A DNA stretch of 64,000 nucleotides, taken from NCBI GenBank assembly GCA_016930075.1, contig JAFGHS010000075.1, positions 17,045 through 81,044 of the forward strand, given 5' to 3'. The notes under the pieces were generated by a model that saw only the letters and a program-made list of their open reading frames with translations, made no database searches and was not told the DNA's origin. Below, in pieces: positions 17,581 to 26,261 of this stretch. Numbering within the stretch: the first letter of the stretch is position 1; every line of letters starts with the position of its first letter. The stretch comes from Deltaproteobacteria bacterium. Lineage in GTDB: Bacteria > Desulfobacterota > Syntrophia > Syntrophales > JAFGHS01. The position numbers and the translations under genes are program-made.

Positions 17581-18306
17581 ATGAAAGCACTCGTCCTGGC
17601 CGGCGGCAGAGGAAACAGACTCAACGAACTTTCAGCAGAGCTCAATAAGTGTATGATCCAGGTGCGGGGAAAACACCTGATTGAGTACAATCTGGATTGC
17701 GCCGTTGATGTTGGTGTAGAGGAAATCGTCATCGTTGTCGGATACAAGGCGGAAATGATCATCAATTTCCTGGGGAACAGCTATAAAGGAAAAGCCATTA
17801 AATACGTCATCCAAAGTGAGCAAAAGGGGCTTGTCCATGCGATTGAATGTGCTCAAAAAACGGTTAACGGGGCCGACTTCTTTCTCATGCTCGGCGATGA
17901 GATGCTTTTCAATCCAAAGCATCAAAACATGGTTCGGGAATTCAAACAGAAAAATGACATTTTTGGAATCTGCGGGATTGTAAAAGTAGCCGACAGAAAT
18001 CAGATAAAAAAAACGTATACCCTGATCCAGGGACCTGAAAATGACATCTACCGCTTAATCGAAAAACCGAGGCATCCCTTAAACGACTATCAAGGCACCG
18101 GTCATTGCTTATTTCGCAATGGAATATATAACTATATCCCGTACACGCCCATTCATCATGAAAGAAACGAGAAAGAACTTCCCGATCTTATTCAGTGTGC
18201 CATCGATGATGCCATGTCTATAAAATCTTTTCTGATTTGCGACAAATATACGAATGTGAACTCCCGTGAAGATATACAAATGGCCGAGGGCTTTTTTGAT
18301 GATTAA
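17581..18306 (+). CDS. Sugar-1-phosphate nucleotidyltransferase-like protein
   Basis: 241-residue nucleotidyltransferase with the NTP-binding loop LVLAGGRGNRLNELSAELNK. It is recognisable, although the usual GTRL and PK are here GNRL and NK. The metal Asp lies in FLMLGDEMLF near residue 105, followed by LIEKPRHPLNDYQGTGH. It should activate a sugar phosphate to an NDP-sugar, supplying the SDR enzymes next to it. ATG 17581 has GAAGGG eight bases upstream and is preferred over ATG 17575, which overlaps the previous stop by one base. The next gene overlaps its end by 8 bases. Confidence 0.78.
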   Translation: MKALVLAGGRGNRLNELSAELNKCMIQVRGKHLIEYNLDCAVDVGVEEIVIVVGYKAEMIINFLGNSYKGKAIKYVIQSEQKGLVHAIECAQKTVNGADFFLMLGDEMLFNPKHQNMVREFKQKNDIFGICGIVKVADRNQIKKTYTLIQGPENDIYRLIEKPRHPLNDYQGTGHCLFRNGIYNYIPYTPIHHERNEKELPDLIQCAIDDAMSIKSFLICDKYTNVNSREDIQMAEGFFDD

Positions 18307-19018
18307 GCATCTTGTCGTCATTCCGGCCCATAATGAGGAAGAAACGATCTATGAAGTCGTCACACGATCCTTGCAATATGCCGACGTTTCCGTAACCGAT
18401 GACGGCAGCCTTGACCAGACGGCGGACATCCTTAAATCCATTGAGGCGGAGTGCCGTCAGGGGAAGCGCCCCAACAATCTTCATATTATCCAGCATCTCA
18501 ACGCTACTCACATTCCTCAAGGCATACAGGATGGTTTGATATATGCCGTTGCCGCCGATTATGACTTCATCGTTACGATGGATGCCGGGCTTTCACACGA
18601 CCCCGATGCCCTTCCCGCATTTCTTAATCATGACCAGCATATCGACGTTGTAATCGGCAGCAGAAGAAAGACACAGAATGTGCCTTTATATAGAAGGGCG
18701 ATCAGCCTCACGGCGGCGGCGGTCGTGAATTATGCCCTGAGCGGTTCCTATTTTGACTTATCCGGTCCCGGCATCAGGGACTGTACAAGCGGATACCGGC
18801 GTTATAGTCAAAGGGCTGCCGGGCTTATTGCCAAAACCGACCTTAAATCAAAAGCTTTTGATTTCCATATGGAAGCCCTGGCTTTATGTTGCCGGGCGGG
18901 AATGACGGTTGAAGAAATTCCCATCCGCTACGTTTTTTCCAACTCATCCTTTAATGGCCGTGTTTTGAAGCAAGCGATAAAATTCGGCATGCATCTGATT
19001 TCGACAAAAAGGAGTTAA
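18299..19018 (+). CDS. GT2 glycosyltransferase, dolichyl-phosphate-mannose-synthase-like
   Basis: 239-residue GT2 protein of the DPM1-like type, which makes polyprenyl-phosphate sugars. N-terminal VVIPAHNEEETI and VTDDGSLDQTADIL are typical. The DxD region reads TMDAGLSHDPDAL, so the second acid is Gly, as tolerated in some members. There is no C-terminal membrane pair; the end HMEALALCCRAGMTVEEIPI is typical. GAGGG precedes ATG 18299, inside the end of the nucleotidyltransferase gene. It may supply the lipid-linked donor for the GT-C-like protein at 14705, an inference from fold and locus only. Confidence 0.8.
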   Translation: MIKHLVVIPAHNEEETIYEVVTRSLQYADVSVTDDGSLDQTADILKSIEAECRQGKRPNNLHIIQHLNATHIPQGIQDGLIYAVAADYDFIVTMDAGLSHDPDALPAFLNHDQHIDVVIGSRRKTQNVPLYRRAISLTAAAVVNYALSGSYFDLSGPGIRDCTSGYRRYSQRAAGLIAKTDLKSKAFDFHMEALALCCRAGMTVEEIPIRYVFSNSSFNGRVLKQAIKFGMHLISTKRS

Positions 19019-19028
19019 GGAATACCCC

Positions 19029-20360
19029 ATGCCTGAAGAAGTGTCGCCCAAAGTCGCCGTTCAGATTCCTGCATGGAACCAGGCGGAAGAATTGGTAGAT
19101 TGCCTCAATAGCCTCAAAGAAGTCGACTATAAGAATTTGGAAGTGGTTGTTGTCAACAACGGCGAGGACAATACATCGGAAATTGTCAGAAGGGATTTCC
19201 CATGGGTTACCTTAATTGAAGACGGCATCGATCTGGGGTTTTGCAGGGCCAACAATATTGGATTCCGGTATTGTCTGGAAAAACAGGTTGACTACATTTT
19301 GCTGCTGAACGGAGATACGAAGGTTTTCCCGGACACTATTTCCACGCTTCTGAAAGTCATGCAGGGCGACCCGTCCATCGCCATCGCCGGCGCAAAAAAT
19401 CTCTTGATGGAAAACCCGCATTATACGTGGGGGAAATATGGCGAAGTGAAGTGGAGCCCCATGCTTGTTACGACGGCAGGCAGATTTGAACCGGATTCGA
19501 CACAAAAGCAGCCTCCCAGCGATGTTGACTGGGTCATCTGCAACGGATGCTTGATCCGGGCCCATGTTCTGGAAAAAATAGGGCTTTTTGATGAGGATTA
19601 CTGGATGTGCAATGAGGATGTCGAATGGTCCTACCGTGCAAGAGAAAACGGCTATCGTACGGTATATGTTGACGAGGCGGCCATTCTGCACAAGGGGAGT
19701 TCCAGCACAAATTTGAAAAACAAAAAGAAGGTATTTTCCTACGGTTATTTCCTCGGCAGAAATCCCTTTATCTTTGCAAGAAAATACGGGAAAAAACATC
19801 AGATCGTGAGGCTTTTTTTCAATGTCTACCTCGGCATGTTTATTCGCATACTCTGCCAGTTATATAAGCTTACAGAGGCAACGATAACGGAAATATACAG
19901 ATCCGTCCGCGGCATTACTATCGCATATATCCGGAATATACATCCGGTGCTTGCATCTGAGAAGGTTATCTCCAAAGGAGTCAAACGCGGCATGAAGGGG
20001 GTAAATTCGCCGGAATTCCTATATATGGAAATGCCGCATTCCCCGCAGCCCCCGGTCTCAACACCGGCAGCAGCCCCGTTGATCTTAAGAGACGGCGGTC
20101 CTTTAAAAACAAAAGCAAATACGGTTTTTAATGAACAACCGGATGGAAGTGCGGCCATGTGGCTTATTGCGGAAAATGCCGGTGAACGCACGCAGGTCAA
20201 GTTTGGCGGCAAAAAAATAAAACCCATAGTTCATAATTCTCAAACACTGACATTACGGGTTCCAAGAAAACTTTATTCCAAACCCGGACTTTATGAAATT
20301 CATATATTTAATCCTCAGGAAGGTGAAAAATCCAACAGTTTATTTTTTACGGTTGATTGA
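19029..20360 (+). CDS. GT2 glycosyltransferase fused to a C-terminal IPT/TIG-like domain
   Basis: 443 residues. The GT2 part (1-260) has QIPAWNQAEELVDCLNSL, VVVNNGEDNTSEIV, LLLNGDTKVFPD and CNEDVEWSYRARENGY. A hydrophobic patch near 265-290 may contact the membrane. After a Pro-rich linker (SPQPPVSTPAAAP) residues about 348-443 form an IPT/TIG-like beta sandwich (LTLRVPRKLYSKPGLYEIHI, ending SNSLFFTV). TIG domains are normally extracytoplasmic or binding modules, so this fusion is unusual. The next gene is a close paralogue of its GT2 part, and the TIG part recurs as a lipoprotein at 21714. It probably binds or senses a glycan; the function is not established. Confidence 0.8.
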   Translation: MPEEVSPKVAVQIPAWNQAEELVDCLNSLKEVDYKNLEVVVVNNGEDNTSEIVRRDFPWVTLIEDGIDLGFCRANNIGFRYCLEKQVDYILLLNGDTKVFPDTISTLLKVMQGDPSIAIAGAKNLLMENPHYTWGKYGEVKWSPMLVTTAGRFEPDSTQKQPPSDVDWVICNGCLIRAHVLEKIGLFDEDYWMCNEDVEWSYRARENGYRTVYVDEAAILHKGSSSTNLKNKKKVFSYGYFLGRNPFIFARKYGKKHQIVRLFFNVYLGMFIRILCQLYKLTEATITEIYRSVRGITIAYIRNIHPVLASEKVISKGVKRGMKGVNSPEFLYMEMPHSPQPPVSTPAAAPLILRDGGPLKTKANTVFNEQPDGSAAMWLIAENAGERTQVKFGGKKIKPIVHNSQTLTLRVPRKLYSKPGLYEIHIFNPQEGEKSNSLFFTVD

Positions 20361-20371
20361 TATAACTCCCC

Positions 20372-21478
20372 ATGTCCGAAGAACTGTTTCCTAAAATTGC
20401 CGTTCAGATTCCTGCATGGAATCAGGCGGAAGAATTGATAGACTGTCTCAACAGCCTCAAAGAAGTCCGATACGAAAATCTGGAGGTGATTGTTGTCGGC
20501 AGCGGTGCGGACCATGCATCAGAAATTGTGAAAAGGGATTTCCCATGGGTTACTTTGATTGAAGAAGGCGCTGATCCGGCTTTTTGCAAGGCCAATCATA
20601 TTGGATTCCGTTATTGTCTTGAAAAAAAGATGGACTACGTTTTACTGCTCAATGGAGATACAAAGGTTTTTCCGGACACCATTTCCACGCTTCTTACAGT
20701 CATGCGGGGCGATCCTTCCATCGCCATTGCCGGTGCAAAAAATATTTTAATGGAAAATCCGGATTATCTTTGGGGAGCCTGCGGTGAGGCTAAGTGCAGC
20801 CCGCTTATGGTTGTGACGGCAGGGCGATTTGAGCGGGACGAAAAACAAAAGCATCCGCCCAAAGATGTTGACTGGATCATCTGCAACGGATGCCTTATCC
20901 GGGCGGATGTTCTTGAAAAGATCGGGCTCTTTGATGAAGAGGGTCGGATGAGCAATGAGGATGCCGAATGGTCCTGCCGTGCAAAAGAACACGGGTATCG
21001 CACGGTATATGCGGATGAGGCGGCCGTTCTCCGCAAGGGGAGCTCCCGTGCTCATTTGACAAACAGGGGAAAGGCGTTTCCCGGCGGTTATTTTATCGGC
21101 AGAAATCCCATCCTGTTTGCGAAAAAAAGCGGGAAAAAACATCAGGTCATAAAACTGTTTTTCATGGTTTACGCCGGCCTGTTTATCCGGGTTTTTTACC
21201 AGGTATGTCAACTCACAACGGCAATGATCCTGGAAATATTCCGATCCGTCGGCAGCATTATTATGGCATATATCCGGAATATATATCCGGCGCTGGCATC
21301 TCAAAAGGTTATCCACAGCGGGGTCAAGGATGGAATCAGAGGTGTCATTTCGCCGGAATTGATATACATAGAAATTCCCGAATCTGCGCAGCCCCCGGCA
21401 TCAAAACCGGTCAAAGTTTCATTGCCCACATTCGAACAGGGCAGAAGAGTCAAATTAATGCGCTGGCTCGGATATTAA
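20372..21478 (+). CDS. GT2 glycosyltransferase, paralogue lacking the TIG domain
   Basis: 368 residues, closely similar in DNA and protein to the gene just upstream, hence a tandem duplication. It keeps LLLNGDTKVFPD and SNEDAEWSCRAKEHGY. The first nucleotide-binding segment has changed from VVVNNGEDNT to IVVGSGADHA, so the usual Asn/Asp positions are lost and activity may be altered. Similarity stops at the linker (AQPPASKPV); the TIG domain is replaced by a short basic tail ending RWLGY. A MITE-like repeat starts 67 bases later, followed by the missing domain as a separate gene. It starts 12 bases after its sister. Confidence 0.82.
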   Translation: MSEELFPKIAVQIPAWNQAEELIDCLNSLKEVRYENLEVIVVGSGADHASEIVKRDFPWVTLIEEGADPAFCKANHIGFRYCLEKKMDYVLLLNGDTKVFPDTISTLLTVMRGDPSIAIAGAKNILMENPDYLWGACGEAKCSPLMVVTAGRFERDEKQKHPPKDVDWIICNGCLIRADVLEKIGLFDEEGRMSNEDAEWSCRAKEHGYRTVYADEAAVLRKGSSRAHLTNRGKAFPGGYFIGRNPILFAKKSGKKHQVIKLFFMVYAGLFIRVFYQVCQLTTAMILEIFRSVGSIIMAYIRNIYPALASQKVIHSGVKDGIRGVISPELIYIEIPESAQPPASKPVKVSLPTFEQGRRVKLMRWLGY

Positions 21479-21545
21479 AGAAATACTCCCCCTTTTTTTG
21501 ATTTTGGGCTCCGGTTTTTTATACAGCATTTCAGGACGGTATGGT

Positions 21546-21689
21546 GAAACCTTTGAAAAACGCCTCTTTTGTCATTGCGAGCGAAGCGAAGCAATCTCAT
21601 CAGTATCCAATAATTGGAGAGATTGCCACGGCGCTTCACGCCTCGCAATGACAGGAAAAACGGAAATCTAAAGCGCTCATGAAGGTCTT
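21546..21689. repeat. MITE-like element, CATTGCGAG family, copy a
   Basis: About 144 bp. It begins GAAACCTTTGAAAAACGCC, carries the core GTCATTGCGAGCGAAGCGAA and its inverted partner GCCTCGCAATGACAG, and ends GAAGGTCTTA. It is nearly identical to copy b at 22149 and lies in the same orientation, so the two flank the TIG lipoprotein gene as direct repeats. Confidence 0.85.
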
Positions 21690-21713
21690 AAAAAATAGCG
21701 GAGGAACAGAATT

Positions 21714-22076
21714 ATGAAAGAAAGAAAGATTATTTTTATTCTTGCCGTGATGATTTTACACTTATGTTTTTTGGGTTGTAGCGACGACAAGCCCTTGGTT
21801 CTCAAGGAAGGTGGTCCTTTAAAGACGAAAGCAAATACGGTTTTTAACGTACAGCCTGACGGAAGTGCGGCCATGTGGCTCATTGTGGAAAATGCGAGTG
21901 AACGAACACACGTCATGTTCGATAAAAAAGAAATAAGGCCGGTTTTTCATAATTCCCAAAAACTGACCTTAACTGTCCCAAGGGAACTTTATTCCAAACC
22001 AGGAAGGTACGAAATATATATTTTTAATCCTCAAAATGATAATAGATCGAACAGTTTGTTTTTTACGGTTGAATAA
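21714..22076 (+). CDS. TIG-domain lipoprotein, homologous to the C-terminal domain at 19029
   Basis: 120 residues. A lipoprotein signal is visible: basic MKERK, a hydrophobic core and the lipobox FLGC, giving Cys22 as the lipidated residue. Residues 27-120 are nearly collinear with the C-terminal domain of the GT2-TIG protein at 19029 (shared LKTKANTVFN, PDGSAAMWLI, PRxLYSKPG and SNSLFFTV). It is therefore an IPT/TIG-like domain exported to the envelope. GCGGAGGAACAG supplies a ribosome-binding site. It is bracketed by two direct MITE copies. Its role may be to bind the same glycan from the periplasmic side. Confidence 0.75.
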   Translation: MKERKIIFILAVMILHLCFLGCSDDKPLVLKEGGPLKTKANTVFNVQPDGSAAMWLIVENASERTHVMFDKKEIRPVFHNSQKLTLTVPRELYSKPGRYEIYIFNPQNDNRSNSLFFTVE

Positions 22077-22148
22077 TATTTGACGAAGCCGTAATGAGTA
22101 AGCCGATCCGGCGTAAACGCTTTAATAACATTGCACCACAGATAAATA

Positions 22149-22282
22149 GAGACCTTTGAAAAACGCCTCTTTTGTCATTGCGAGCGAAGCGAAGCAATCT
22201 CATAAGTATCCAATAATTGGAGAGATTGCCACGGCGCTTCGTGCCTCGCAATGACGGAAAACAGAGAAGTTCTAAGGCCTCA
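22149..22282. repeat. MITE-like element, CATTGCGAG family, copy b
   Basis: About 134 bp. It begins GAGACCTTTGAAAAACGCC, has the core GTCATTGCGAGCGAAGCGAA plus inverted GCCTCGCAATGACGG, and ends TAAGGCCTC. It is a direct repeat of copy a. It lies 47 bases upstream of the 987-residue gene start and could carry part of that gene's leader. Confidence 0.85.
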
Positions 22283-22328
22283 AATATGCACCGCCGTATG
22301 AGATCCGTTTGAAAGATACGATTTCGCT

Positions 22329-25292
22329 ATGAATAGAGTAAATGGCATGTGGCAATATTTTGATCACGAATTTGAGTATGAAGACGCGTATCGAGATTTT
22401 TATTCGCCGTGGGCGGGACATAAATATTTTTCATATGATTTAGTCCGAAACATAAGGCCGAAAATAATTGTCGAATTGGGTACGTACAGGGGCACGTCCT
22501 TTTTTTCATTCTGCCAGGCGGTAAAAGATGCGTGTCACGATGCAAATCTGTATGCCGTAGATACATGGCAGGGCGATGAACATGGAGGTTTTTATGATGA
22601 GGACGTTTATACCGACGTCATAAAGATAAAAGAAAAATACTACGCTGATTTAAAAATAAATCTGCTGCGAAAGCGATTTGACGAAGCGGTTGATGAATTT
22701 GACAATCATTCGATTGATTTGTTGCATATCGACGGATTGCACACCTATGAGGCCGTAAAGCATGATTTTGAAAAATGGCTGCCGAAGGTCAAACCGGACG
22801 GCATCATTCTCTTGCATGATATTTATATAAACAAAGAGGATTTCGGGGTTCATCAATTCTGGGAAGAACTTAAAGGCCAATACAAGACCGTCGAGTTTCA
22901 TCATTCTTATGGGTTGGGGGTTTTGTTTAAAGACGGCACGCATTATCAATCATTCATTGACAGCCAAAAAGAATGGCAGATCAGATATTCGTATATCGCG
23001 GAAGATAAGAAAAACGAGAAAATACATAAGTCTCTCACGAGCTCGGAGAGATTGTTGACCAAGCATGAGAGGCAGATTTCCGGTCTTCGCCAGATCATCT
23101 CGGAACAGGACGATAAGCTTGCCGTCCGGGACGGCAATATTGCCCGCCTAAACGACGTCCTGTCGGAGCGGGACGGACAGATTGCCACCCTCAATGGGGC
23201 TGTGTCGGCGTGCGACAGACATATCGCCGTCCTCAATGAGGGCTTGTCGGAGCGGGACGGCAATATTGCCCGCTTAAACGACGTCCTGTCGGAGCGCGAC
23301 GGGGAGGTCGCCGCCCTCAACCGGACCGTGTCGGTGTGCGACGAACAGATCGCCGTTCTCAACGAGGCCCTGTCGGGACGGATTGCCGATCTCAACCGGG
23401 CCGCGACAGAGCGGGATGGCGCCCTCGCCTTGATCGACCTGATGAAGGGCAGCACCTCCTGGCGGCTGACTCGTCCCATGCGGTTTTTGGCCCGCCTGGT
23501 TCGATATGGTCTGATAGACGACGATCGCCGCAATCTATCACATCGGTTTCATTATCGATACCATCAACTGCCCCTGCCGGTTTCCGTCAAGAATTTTATC
23601 GGCATTTTCCGTCAAAAAAAGATGGCGGTGCAAATGGAAAAGGCCGGCGCCTTTGCAATCCATGCACGAAATGCCCTGCGTTATGTCGGCCGAAGGGACT
23701 TTGATGGTCTGAAAAAGCGCATCCATTTTTATCAAGCCGATCAATTCATACAGAAATTGGCTGTCCTGGGTCCGCCCAAACGGTGGGGCGTCATTGCGAC
23801 TCCGCATACGTTGTTTGTCGCCCATCTTGTTGCCTCGCGCCTCCGTGCGCATAACTTTGAGGTCGACATCATGACAAATCCGCCCGCCGGTTTTCCCCAT
23901 GACATGTATGTCGTTATTTGTGCGCAAATGCTGGATGTTTTGCCGCCCGGCGAGAAGCGCATTGTCTATCAGATGGAGCAGTCCGTCAGTTCCCGCTGGT
24001 TCACGGACGCCTACATTAAAATACTGGAATGCTCGCTGGCCGTGTTGGAATACTCCCTGGTCAATGTGGCATTCATGGCCGGCAAGGGCGTGATGTATCC
24101 GCATGTCCACTACCTGCCGGTTGGGGCCGGCACGGGTTATATGGATCACCTTCCGCCGGTTGAAAAAACCTGTGATGTCCTGTTCTACGGAGATGCCAAC
24201 AGTTCGCCGCGCCGCCGCGAGATGCTCAATGTCCTGCGGCGGCACTTCAATGTGCGTATGTGCAGTGAGATCTTCGACATGGACATGGTCAACGAGATTC
24301 GCCGCGCCCGCACGGTGATCAATCTGCACTATTATAAAAATGCGCTGCTCGAGATGCCCCGCATTCAGGAATGCCTGTCCCTCGGCGTTCCCGTCATAAC
24401 CGAGACGGCGCAGGATCAGGCCGACTACCCGGATCTCACAGGGGCTGTGATTTTTTTCGAAGAGGGGAACGAACAGGCCATGATCGAAGCGGTGCGGAGG
24501 GCTTTACACCACCCTGTCGAACCTGAAACCATACGTCAAGCTGTTGCCGCCGGTGCCGGACGTTTTGCTTTCATGTTCGACCGTTTCCTCGTGGCCATGG
24601 GTTTCCTGCCGGCAAGCAAGCTTGCGGATGACGTTTTGCCGCTGCCGCAGGGCGCATCGCACATTGTTCTTTCCATGCCGGAGACGATTGCGCGCCGCCG
24701 TCTTTTTGAGGCCAATTGTCCCCAATGCTTTGCCGTCTTCGATGGTATACGATTGCGTCCGGGCTGGGTGGGTTGCGGTCTGTCCTATGCGAAACTTGCG
24801 GGTTATGCGCTCAGCCAGGGCATGCACCGGCTGACGATTCTTGAAGACGATGCCCTGCTGCCTGAGGATTTCGAGGGAAAAATGCGCATTATCCACGCCT
24901 ATCTTGATGCAAAAGAGGGTCAATGGGATGTCTTTGCAGGCCTCATTACGACCCTGCATTCTGAAGTGAAGGTCCTTGGCGCCGAAATGTTTCAAGGCAT
25001 GCTTTTTGTCACCATCGATAAAATGACCGGCATGGTCTGCAATGTTTACAGTGAAAAAGTGCTGCGCATTCTTGCGTCATGGGATCCCGATCATCGCGAT
25101 GATCAGACCAACACCATCGACAAATATTTGGAACGGCAGACCGACCTGCGTATTGTGGTGACTCTGCCGTTTTTGGCCGGACACAGGGAAGAGGTGCATT
25201 CCACGCTTTGGGGTTTCCAGAATACGCAGTACCGTGAACTGATAGCGGAGAGTGAACGCACGCTGCAAGAGTCCGCCGGGGCATTTCTCTAA
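22329..25292 (+). CDS. Methyltransferase / coiled-coil / GT-B / GT25-like four-module protein
   Basis: 987 residues. Residues 1-230 are a Methyltransf_24-type SAM domain (IVELGTYRGTSFFSFCQAV near 46; DLLHIDGLHTYEAVKHDFE). Residues about 240-375 are a coiled coil with a 42-residue repeat (RDGNIARLNDVLSERDG occurs twice), closed by STSWRLTRPMRFLARLV. Residues about 480-760 look like a GT-B glycosyltransferase (DVLFYGDANSSPRRREML near 616; EMPRIQECLSLGVPVITE near 674). Residues about 775-987 resemble GT25 LPS glycosyltransferases (LTILEDDALLPEDF near 834). The layout recalls WbdD-type chain terminators, where a coiled coil separates the capping enzyme from the membrane. No strong ribosome-binding site. 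Confidence 0.75.
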   Translation: MNRVNGMWQYFDHEFEYEDAYRDFYSPWAGHKYFSYDLVRNIRPKIIVELGTYRGTSFFSFCQAVKDACHDANLYAVDTWQGDEHGGFYDEDVYTDVIKIKEKYYADLKINLLRKRFDEAVDEFDNHSIDLLHIDGLHTYEAVKHDFEKWLPKVKPDGIILLHDIYINKEDFGVHQFWEELKGQYKTVEFHHSYGLGVLFKDGTHYQSFIDSQKEWQIRYSYIAEDKKNEKIHKSLTSSERLLTKHERQISGLRQIISEQDDKLAVRDGNIARLNDVLSERDGQIATLNGAVSACDRHIAVLNEGLSERDGNIARLNDVLSERDGEVAALNRTVSVCDEQIAVLNEALSGRIADLNRAATERDGALALIDLMKGSTSWRLTRPMRFLARLVRYGLIDDDRRNLSHRFHYRYHQLPLPVSVKNFIGIFRQKKMAVQMEKAGAFAIHARNALRYVGRRDFDGLKKRIHFYQADQFIQKLAVLGPPKRWGVIATPHTLFVAHLVASRLRAHNFEVDIMTNPPAGFPHDMYVVICAQMLDVLPPGEKRIVYQMEQSVSSRWFTDAYIKILECSLAVLEYSLVNVAFMAGKGVMYPHVHYLPVGAGTGYMDHLPPVEKTCDVLFYGDANSSPRRREMLNVLRRHFNVRMCSEIFDMDMVNEIRRARTVINLHYYKNALLEMPRIQECLSLGVPVITETAQDQADYPDLTGAVIFFEEGNEQAMIEAVRRALHHPVEPETIRQAVAAGAGRFAFMFDRFLVAMGFLPASKLADDVLPLPQGASHIVLSMPETIARRRLFEANCPQCFAVFDGIRLRPGWVGCGLSYAKLAGYALSQGMHRLTILEDDALLPEDFEGKMRIIHAYLDAKEGQWDVFAGLITTLHSEVKVLGAEMFQGMLFVTIDKMTGMVCNVYSEKVLRILASWDPDHRDDQTNTIDKYLERQTDLRIVVTLPFLAGHREEVHSTLWGFQNTQYRELIAESERTLQESAGAFL
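23127..23378 (+). repeat. 126-bp tandem repeat inside the coiled coil
   Basis: CGGGACGGCAATATTGCCCG occurs at 23127 and again at 23253. The 126-bp period encodes 42 residues, six heptads, so the reading frame and the coil register are kept. The second unit becomes degenerate toward 23378, and a shorter remnant continues to about 23420. Confidence 0.75.
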
Positions 25293-25364
25293 CGAGACCT
25301 ATGAAAAACGGACACTCAAAGCTCTCACAGCAGATGCTTTCTTCAAACCCCATCAGGTTTCATC

Positions 25365-26261
25365 ATGTCGAAACTCTCCGTCGTCATTGTCAATTATAAC
25401 GCCGGCCCGGTGTTGCATGAGGCCGTAAATGCCATCTTACGTTCGGCGTCTGTTGCCCGAATCATCGTTGTCGACAATAATTCTGAAGACGACAGCATGC
25501 AAACGGTTGAAAATATTGCTGATCCGCAATCCCGCCTGGTTTTCATCCGAAATAATGCCAATGTCGGTTTCGCCGGGGCCTGCAATAGGGGAATGGCCCT
25601 TGCCGACAACCCCGACTATCTTCTTTTTTTAAACCCCGATTGCATTATGGAACCTGATGCATTGGAGATATTGCTTGCCTGCCTGGAGGGTTTTCCGCAA
25701 GCGGCAGTCGCGGGCCCCTTGCTCCTCAATTCGGACGGATCGGAACAGGCCGGTGGCCGGCGTGCTGTGCCTACGCCATGGCGCTCTTTTGTCCGCGCCT
25801 TTGGTCTTTCCCGGATGAAGGATCGCTATCCCAAGCTGTTTTCCGATTTTCTTCTTCATAAAGACCCTCTGCCGGACGCGCCGATGGAGGTTGAAGCGAT
25901 TTCCGGTTCCTGCATGCTGATCAGGCAGGCCGCGATCGCGGATGTCGGCAACATGGATGAAGGTTATTTTCTGCACTGTGAAGATCTCGACTGGTGCATG
26001 CGTTTTCGACAACAAGGCTGGAAAGTGATCTTTGTGCCTGATGCACGCGTCGTTCATCATCAGGGGTCGTGCAGCGCCGGTCGGCCTGTCTTCGTGGAAT
26101 GGCACAAGCACAAAGGGATGATGTATTTCTATGACAAATTTTTCCGGCATCAGTATCCGGGCCCGCTTAGATGGATTGTCGGCGTCGGAGTCTGGTTGAG
26201 ATTCGGGTTCGTGGCCGTTTACTATAGCGCACAGCACGTCAGGCAATGGCTGAAACAGTAA
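25365..26261 (+). CDS. GT2 rhamnosyltransferase-like glycosyltransferase
   Basis: 298-residue GT2 protein with VVIVNYNAGPVLHEAVNAIL, VVDNNSEDDSMQTV, the DxD-type FLNPDCIME and the acceptor-side CEDLDWCMRFRQQGW. A C-terminal hydrophobic stretch near 265-285 could anchor it. It resembles the protein at 2421 more than the duplicated pair at 19029 and 20372. It follows the large fusion after 72 bases and overlaps the next SDR by 16 bases. Donor sugar unknown. Confidence 0.82.
   Translation: MSKLSVVIVNYNAGPVLHEAVNAILRSASVARIIVVDNNSEDDSMQTVENIADPQSRLVFIRNNANVGFAGACNRGMALADNPDYLLFLNPDCIMEPDALEILLACLEGFPQAAVAGPLLLNSDGSEQAGGRRAVPTPWRSFVRAFGLSRMKDRYPKLFSDFLLHKDPLPDAPMEVEAISGSCMLIRQAAIADVGNMDEGYFLHCEDLDWCMRFRQQGWKVIFVPDARVVHHQGSCSAGRPVFVEWHKHKGMMYFYDKFFRHQYPGPLRWIVGVGVWLRFGFVAVYYSAQHVRQWLKQ

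Noticed and set aside
21546..22282. Composite transposon carrying the lipoprotein gene
   Set aside because: The flanking elements have no transposase frame and no clear outer target duplication was found, so only a MITE-flanked gene is claimed.
23127..23378. Spaced repeats considered as a CRISPR array
   Set aside because: Units are in-frame heptad repeats inside a coding region, without unique spacers or cas genes.
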